This document shows, piece after piece, positions 59,557 through 64,000 of a stretch of 64,000 bases of DNA (within the stretch, counting starts at the first letter, position 1; the number at the start of each line of letters is the position of its first letter). A model generated the notes under the pieces. It searched no databases. It had not been told where the DNA came from and worked only from the letters and a program-made list of their open reading frames with translations. The DNA comes from UBA4733 sp036734945 (GTDB lineage Bacteria; Chloroflexota; UBA4733). The position numbers and the translations under genes were made by a program. Location of the stretch: positions 1 through 64,000 of the forward strand of contig DAIMXP010000020.1 of the NCBI GenBank assembly GCA_036734945.1. Reading direction: 5' to 3'.

Positions 59557-62500
59557 TTACTGGCGACCAACTAATCCCAGGACTTGCTTCTGACGTTTTA
59601 TCAGGGCGTCCACACGCCCTTTCCCGACAGCCGCAACAAGTGGCGCATCTTCGGACGCGTCCTCGAGCGCACGGAGGAACCGCTCGTTATCCCGAACACT
59701 CGTTTGGGGCAGGCGACGTTGGCGGCCGAACGGCACGGGGTGCGTCTTGTTCGCGCCAACTCGCTCGGCGAGCTCTGCCAAACCGGCCTTGGCGTAGGCC
59801 ATCGCCAGCCGACTCTGAACATCGGCAGCGGGGTCAAGCTCTAAGGCTGCAGAATAGGCGATTATCGCCTCGGCCCATTTTCCCAGTTTGGTGTAGTAGT
59901 CTCCGACGCCCGCAAGCGTGCTAACGCAACCGGCGTGCCACTCCCGCTTCAAGGTTGCGGAACGCAGCATGTTGTAGAGTCGCGCGAAGTTGAGACGTGC
60001 CTCGCAACTGAGCTGGCTGCCGCTGGCGTTGAGGGTGGAGAGCGCCGGTTGGACTGCGCGCCAAAGCCGCTTCATCGTCGCAATGCAACTCTCATCAACC
60101 AGATCCCAACACGAGCTTGCATTGTCTATTCCCTCCTCGTGCTGTTGCAAGAACGCACGGACCTCTTCGATCTCCTGAAGAGGATCCTTGTCCTGTGGCC
60201 TCCTGGCCGCGACGAGTGGGCTGGCCAGGCGAGCTTCCACGATCCCCCGAACGACGATCGAATATCGCTGGTGAGCTCGTTCATGATCAGGATTGCAGCG
60301 CAGCGCTTCGGTGAGCAAGCCAAGCTCCTCTTCCGAACCCTGCGCTGCTGCAGTAAGCTGCCAGTACTCTTCAGCCTGCGCCAGGTTCTTGATTTGGGCA
60401 AGCTCCTGCTCGTTCGCTTCGCCCAAACAACCCGCTTCAAGTCCGACTAAGGCTGCCGCCGCGGCGAAGTTGCCATGATCCTTCGTCGCTGCCCGGCGCT
60501 CGCGGATAATGGGGATGGCGCGGTCTCTCAAGATGAAGTGGTTGACGTCCTCAAGAAGCGGCGCGAGGGCCGGAACAGCACCTTCGTCACCGGCAATGGC
60601 CTCATCGAGCAGTTCAGCGAAGAGCTGGCGAAAGTCGGCGATAAGGTCGCCATCGCCTGGGTTGCGCGTCATCTCGTCGAGAAGGCGCCGAGCGATCTCG
60701 CGACGCTTCATCTCAAGGGATTCCACGACGACGGCCGGCGCGTCGGCAGCGTTTGCTCGGGTCGGCAGCGGCGTCACAAGAAGGCCGTGGATCGCCTGAC
60801 GGAAGACGTCGAGCGTGGTCAAGAGGGACGAGAGCTCAACAGGTGGGCTGCCATTCTCACCCGTGAGCGCGAGAAACCGATCGCGCAGAGCAAGGACATC
60901 ACGCGACAACACGTCCACCCAAGAGCCGCCACCCACGACCATAGTCTGTGTGCCAGCTTGTCTCATAATGTCGCCGGATAGACCGTCATTGGGCGTTTCG
61001 CGGTGCGGCAGAGTATTTCGGCTGGTAGCGATCGACGGCTTGTCTTCGTGCCACTCCCACTTCAGCCCACGCTGTGGATCGAAGCGCCAATTCCCGCTTC
61101 CCTCATGGACGAAACAGGGACGGGATCGGAGTTCCTGCCGCACGGTAGACGCCGCAATCATCCGCTGGTTGTACACCAGATGGAAGAGATCATCCTCGTG
61201 CAGCAAGGATGCCGGGTTGGTCTCGAAGAGGGTGCAGAGCGTCTCGAAAACGGACTTCTTTCCCACCGCCTCGGCGAATAGGGCGGGACGGTCTTCCAGC
61301 CGCTTTTCGGCCAGGAAGACCATGCCGTCAGTCTCGCAGCCAACCTTCATCTCCTGGACTACGGTGTAGATCACCTGGCCATCATCGCCCAGCTCGGCCA
61401 GGCGGACATTGCGCACGATGTGCGGTTGGGCGCTGAAAAACAGACGGAAGGTCGAGCCATGCTGCCGGCCGAGGTACACGATCCCGCCTGCCGGAATGTT
61501 GTTGGCCGCGAAAAATTTGGGAAGCTCTGCCTGGTTGTAGATAATCTCCCGATCGTGATCGAGGTAAAGTGGGAATGATTGCCCAAGATCGGTTATGGCG
61601 GTAATGTCGTTCTGAGCGGCTAGCAGAAGGCCAGCCTGTTTCGTTAGCGGCAGGAATCCCGCGTAGCGCGCCATGAAAGAGAGGACAAAGCGGCTCTGAT
61701 CAACGTGGCGCGCAGTTTCCTCTTCCTCCTTTATGTCGCCGTCGGCCCCCCCGGCGGCTCGGTTGGCGTCAACACTGCCTGATACTGTTCCGTCTCCTCT
61801 GAGGCCGTAACGTGCTGCCAGGGCGTAATAATTCGTGGAGATGCGCGGCACCTCCGGGCGGGTGTCACCCTTGAACGGCGGACTATCGCCTGCTGGAGAT
61901 TGTCCAGCAGCCACCTCTGCCAGCGATAGTTCCGCGCCCTCCACCGACCAGACCCGTTGTGCACTGGTATTGGAAGCGCCGCCGCGCGTCGTATCCATGA
62001 CGGCGTACGACGTGGGTGTCTCTTGCCCTGGTGGGGAAGCCCAAGGCGCCGTAGCGTCCGCTGCTTGGTCCCATTCCCCTTGGTCCCCGTTCCCGCTCAC
62101 TGTATCGGACGCTGCGTCCTTGTCTCCGTCCTGGATATCATCGACCGTCCGGACACGTGCAACCGCCTGTCGCTTCGCCTCCTCATCCACCTGGAACTCG
62201 TCGTTAGCGAAGGTCGGGCGGGCAATCTCCGCGTCATCGAGAACTCGCTCGATCTCTTCGGCGTCATCATGCTCTGCCGCTCTGAGGACATCGCGTACGA
62301 GGCTCATCAAAACTTGGGGCTTGATCGTTGGATTGAGGAAAGAGACGATCTCGCGAGCAAGCGCTTTGGAGCCGAGGGTGTCGTCCGGCGTCGCTACGTA
62401 GAGAATACGCTCTCCTGCATCGTAATAGGCCCCTTGGGAGACTGGGGATGTGCCATAAATTGGAGGAACAGCAGTCGGAATAACGTAACGAACCTCAATG

Positions 62501-64000
62501 TTGCTGGCCCGACGGACCTTGACTTGCTTGAAGTCGTTAGCATCGCACCAACCATTGGGGTAGTCTTGGTGAAATGACCATATAACACGAGCGAAAGGCG
62601 CAGCCAGCCTATGAATGCGGTAGGCCGTAATGCCATCATCACATTCATTCAGGATCTCCGATCGTTCACGCTTGACGGCCTCGCTCAGTGAGCATATGCC
62701 GAGCGATTGGCGAAGGGAATCCGCTCCCGGGGGAATTTGAGCGAGCCGGACAACGCCATCTGGGAAGTGCGCCAGTAAATCGTCACGATCCTTGAAGAAG
62801 ACCTGAGAAGCAGCTCGGAGGTGCCCCTCCTGATCGGGTATCACAGAGACACCAACCAGCCGATCCAACCATGCTGGCGTCTCGTCTCCCGCCATCGCGG
62901 CGTCGAGGGCGCGAGCGAGGCGTTGGAGCGCCCTCAGAACCAGCTGCCGGTCCTTTTCGTCCAACGGCTTTGCGCCGTACTTTGTGCCGATCTCGTGTAG
63001 GAGTTTGACATGGTCATCCACCGCGTGTGGCTGTTCACGCACGCCAAGACGGGTGAACAGCTTGCGCCAGCCGTCGGCATCGTCAGCCAGATAGCACCGG
63101 TAGTCACCGAATTCGTCGAAGAGATTTCCAAAGAACACGTTCTCAGGCTTCCAGAAGCGTTGATGCCTCTGGTCATAGACGACGGCTTCCCCACGCAGGT
63201 AGGTAATCTCTGGTGCGTCAGCGGCGTCGTTCAGGAAACGGTACACCTGATTGACGACTGGCAGCTGACGTGCGCTCATCGACTTCAGGTGGTTGACCAC
63301 GTCACGGATTTGCGCCGTTGTTTTGATGCCGAGGAAGGAGGCGATCTCCTGGCGTGGAGTACGAAAGGCCAGCAGTTTTACCTGGCTTGCGACCAGTTGG
63401 CGCAGGCTGATCGAATGTAGTTCTGCGGGCCGATACCAGCGCGAGACATCGCCGTCGGCAGGAAGCCAAGGCAATGTAAGGAGCGGCTTGAGCGCATCAG
63501 CACTTTCCTGGTAGCGATCACCCCAACGATCGTCGAGCAACTCATAAATCTGGCGAAGGTGCGCCATGGCCTCTTCCGAAGGCGCTGTGTACATCTGGAG
63601 CGTCTGCCGTACCGTGGTCACGATGTCGGCTGCGCCGGGTTCTTCTTGCATGCCAAGGGCCTGGAACAGCGGGTACCAGGGCGACCGTACGTGCGGCGGA
63701 CCTCCTCGCGCGGCGTCACGCTTCGCACGAACGTGTTCGCTAACCAAGCCATAACATATGTGCGGGACGTTATATCCATGGGGAAAGACGAGACTCAGCA
63801 CATCGAGTGGAAAGTAGGTCTCGCGCGCCCGGTGGTATTGGCTATCGGCGCAGCGAATGAGCCGACACGTTTTGAGCGCCTGCACGATCTCCTCACGCTG
63901 GCCTAACGAGCCCTTATGGTAGGTGCTGGAGACGAGACGAAGGAGGCGCAACCGCGCTTCGTCGGTGACGTTGGCGTCGTTGTAGCGCGGCCCCAGATAG
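59557..64000 (-). CDS. Very large sacsin-like protein with C-terminal TPR (partial, runs off the right edge)
   Basis: At least 1481 codons, open to the window edge. The visible start (YLGPRYNDANVTDEARLRLL) reads like the interior of bacterial sacsin-type proteins, which carry a GHKL ATPase domain further upstream. About 600 residues of helical sequence follow, then a hydrophilic linker (about residues 600-700) and DIKEEEE. A beta-rich segment includes LPKFFAANNIPAGGIVYLGR, and there is a long helical end with a TPR-like unit (VGDYYTKLGKWAEAIIAYSA). The frame's first internal start is at 63951, but the gene clearly begins beyond 64000. GC content is lower than its neighbours. A defence or chaperone role is inference only. 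Confidence 0.6.
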   Translation of the reverse strand, partial: YLGPRYNDANVTDEARLRLLRLVSSTYHKGSLGQREEIVQALKTCRLIRCADSQYHRARETYFPLDVLSLVFPHGYNVPHICYGLVSEHVRAKRDAARGGPPHVRSPWYPLFQALGMQEEPGAADIVTTVRQTLQMYTAPSEEAMAHLRQIYELLDDRWGDRYQESADALKPLLTLPWLPADGDVSRWYRPAELHSISLRQLVASQVKLLAFRTPRQEIASFLGIKTTAQIRDVVNHLKSMSARQLPVVNQVYRFLNDAADAPEITYLRGEAVVYDQRHQRFWKPENVFFGNLFDEFGDYRCYLADDADGWRKLFTRLGVREQPHAVDDHVKLLHEIGTKYGAKPLDEKDRQLVLRALQRLARALDAAMAGDETPAWLDRLVGVSVIPDQEGHLRAASQVFFKDRDDLLAHFPDGVVRLAQIPPGADSLRQSLGICSLSEAVKRERSEILNECDDGITAYRIHRLAAPFARVIWSFHQDYPNGWCDANDFKQVKVRRASNIEVRYVIPTAVPPIYGTSPVSQGAYYDAGERILYVATPDDTLGSKALAREIVSFLNPTIKPQVLMSLVRDVLRAAEHDDAEEIERVLDDAEIARPTFANDEFQVDEEAKRQAVARVRTVDDIQDGDKDAASDTVSGNGDQGEWDQAADATAPWASPPGQETPTSYAVMDTTRGGASNTSAQRVWSVEGAELSLAEVAAGQSPAGDSPPFKGDTRPEVPRISTNYYALAARYGLRGDGTVSGSVDANRAAGGADGDIKEEEETARHVDQSRFVLSFMARYAGFLPLTKQAGLLLAAQNDITAITDLGQSFPLYLDHDREIIYNQAELPKFFAANNIPAGGIVYLGRQHGSTFRLFFSAQPHIVRNVRLAELGDDGQVIYTVVQEMKVGCETDGMVFLAEKRLEDRPALFAEAVGKKSVFETLCTLFETNPASLLHEDDLFHLVYNQRMIAASTVRQELRSRPCFVHEGSGNWRFDPQRGLKWEWHEDKPSIATSRNTLPHRETPNDGLSGDIMRQAGTQTMVVGGGSWVDVLSRDVLALRDRFLALTGENGSPPVELSSLLTTLDVFRQAIHGLLVTPLPTRANAADAPAVVVESLEMKRREIARRLLDEMTRNPGDGDLIADFRQLFAELLDEAIAGDEGAVPALAPLLEDVNHFILRDRAIPIIRERRAATKDHGNFAAAAALVGLEAGCLGEANEQELAQIKNLAQAEEYWQLTAAAQGSEEELGLLTEALRCNPDHERAHQRYSIVVRGIVEARLASPLVAARRPQDKDPLQEIEEVRAFLQQHEEGIDNASSCWDLVDESCIATMKRLWRAVQPALSTLNASGSQLSCEARLNFARLYNMLRSATLKREWHAGCVSTLAGVGDYYTKLGKWAEAIIAYSAALELDPAADVQSRLAMAYAKAGLAELAERVGANKTHPVPFGRQRRLPQTSVRDNERFLRALEDASEDAPLVAAVGKGRVDALIKRQKQVLGLVGRQ

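Noticed and set aside
1..64000. CRISPR arrays, insertion sequences, prophage genes
   Set aside because: No regularly spaced direct repeats, no transposase with inverted ends and no phage structural genes were recognised anywhere in the window.

Overview
The window is a piece of a GC-rich bacterial chromosome, roughly 65-68% GC by eye. Coding is dense, with many GTG and some TTG starts. Several traits suggest a Chloroflexota-like organism (Thermomicrobia or a neighbouring class): many Tat-dependent lipoprotein sugar-binding proteins with long Ala/Thr/Ser linkers, a monomeric class II ribonucleotide reductase, CtaB, an Uma2 nuclease and REP-like hairpins. This placement is an inference from gene style; no 16S rRNA gene is present.

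Layout. 1-13.6 kb: start of a secreted protein, selB overlapping a membrane glycosyltransferase, a phosphodiesterase-fold protein with an apparently broken metal site, ctaB, tRNA-Arg(TCT), dnaN, an MFS exporter, a solute-binding lipoprotein (SBP) and a family 9 glycosyltransferase. 13.7-25.5 kb: xylulokinase and a second SBP, ffh, a MazG-like protein, an AI-2E-type exporter, a GlmU-like nucleotidyltransferase, a UPF0104 membrane protein, nrdJ behind two NrdR boxes, and Uma2. 25.5-34.6 kb: an RpiR regulator divergent from an SBP with a near-consensus promoter, a broken GH106-like gene, a YeaQ-type protein, and a birA-lysS-serS operon. That operon is preceded by a 23-codon serine-rich open reading frame and an intrinsic terminator. 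34.6-59.1 kb: three more SBPs, a lipoprotein PBP and many sugar-catabolic dehydrogenases, isomerases and TIM barrels, mixed with truncated or internally deleted genes. 59.6-64 kb: a very large protein of lower GC content that runs off the window and resembles bacterial sacsin-like proteins.

How the genes work together. Housekeeping genes (selB, dnaN, ffh, nrdJ, lysS, serS, birA, ctaB) alternate with carbohydrate-uptake and catabolic modules. Six intact SBP genes and one deleted SBP gene are present, but no ABC permease or ATPase gene. At least six catabolic genes survive only as fragments. The catabolic part therefore looks like a region being assembled and eroded, with short repeats as likely agents.

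Main points for follow-up: (i) the serine-rich leader and terminator ahead of an operon encoding seryl-tRNA synthetase; (ii) a four-copy family of long inverted repeats, three of them beside SBP genes; (iii) genes reduced to their two ends, one with an 8-bp direct repeat at the deletion; (iv) SBPs without permeases; (v) the sacsin-like giant gene at the right edge.
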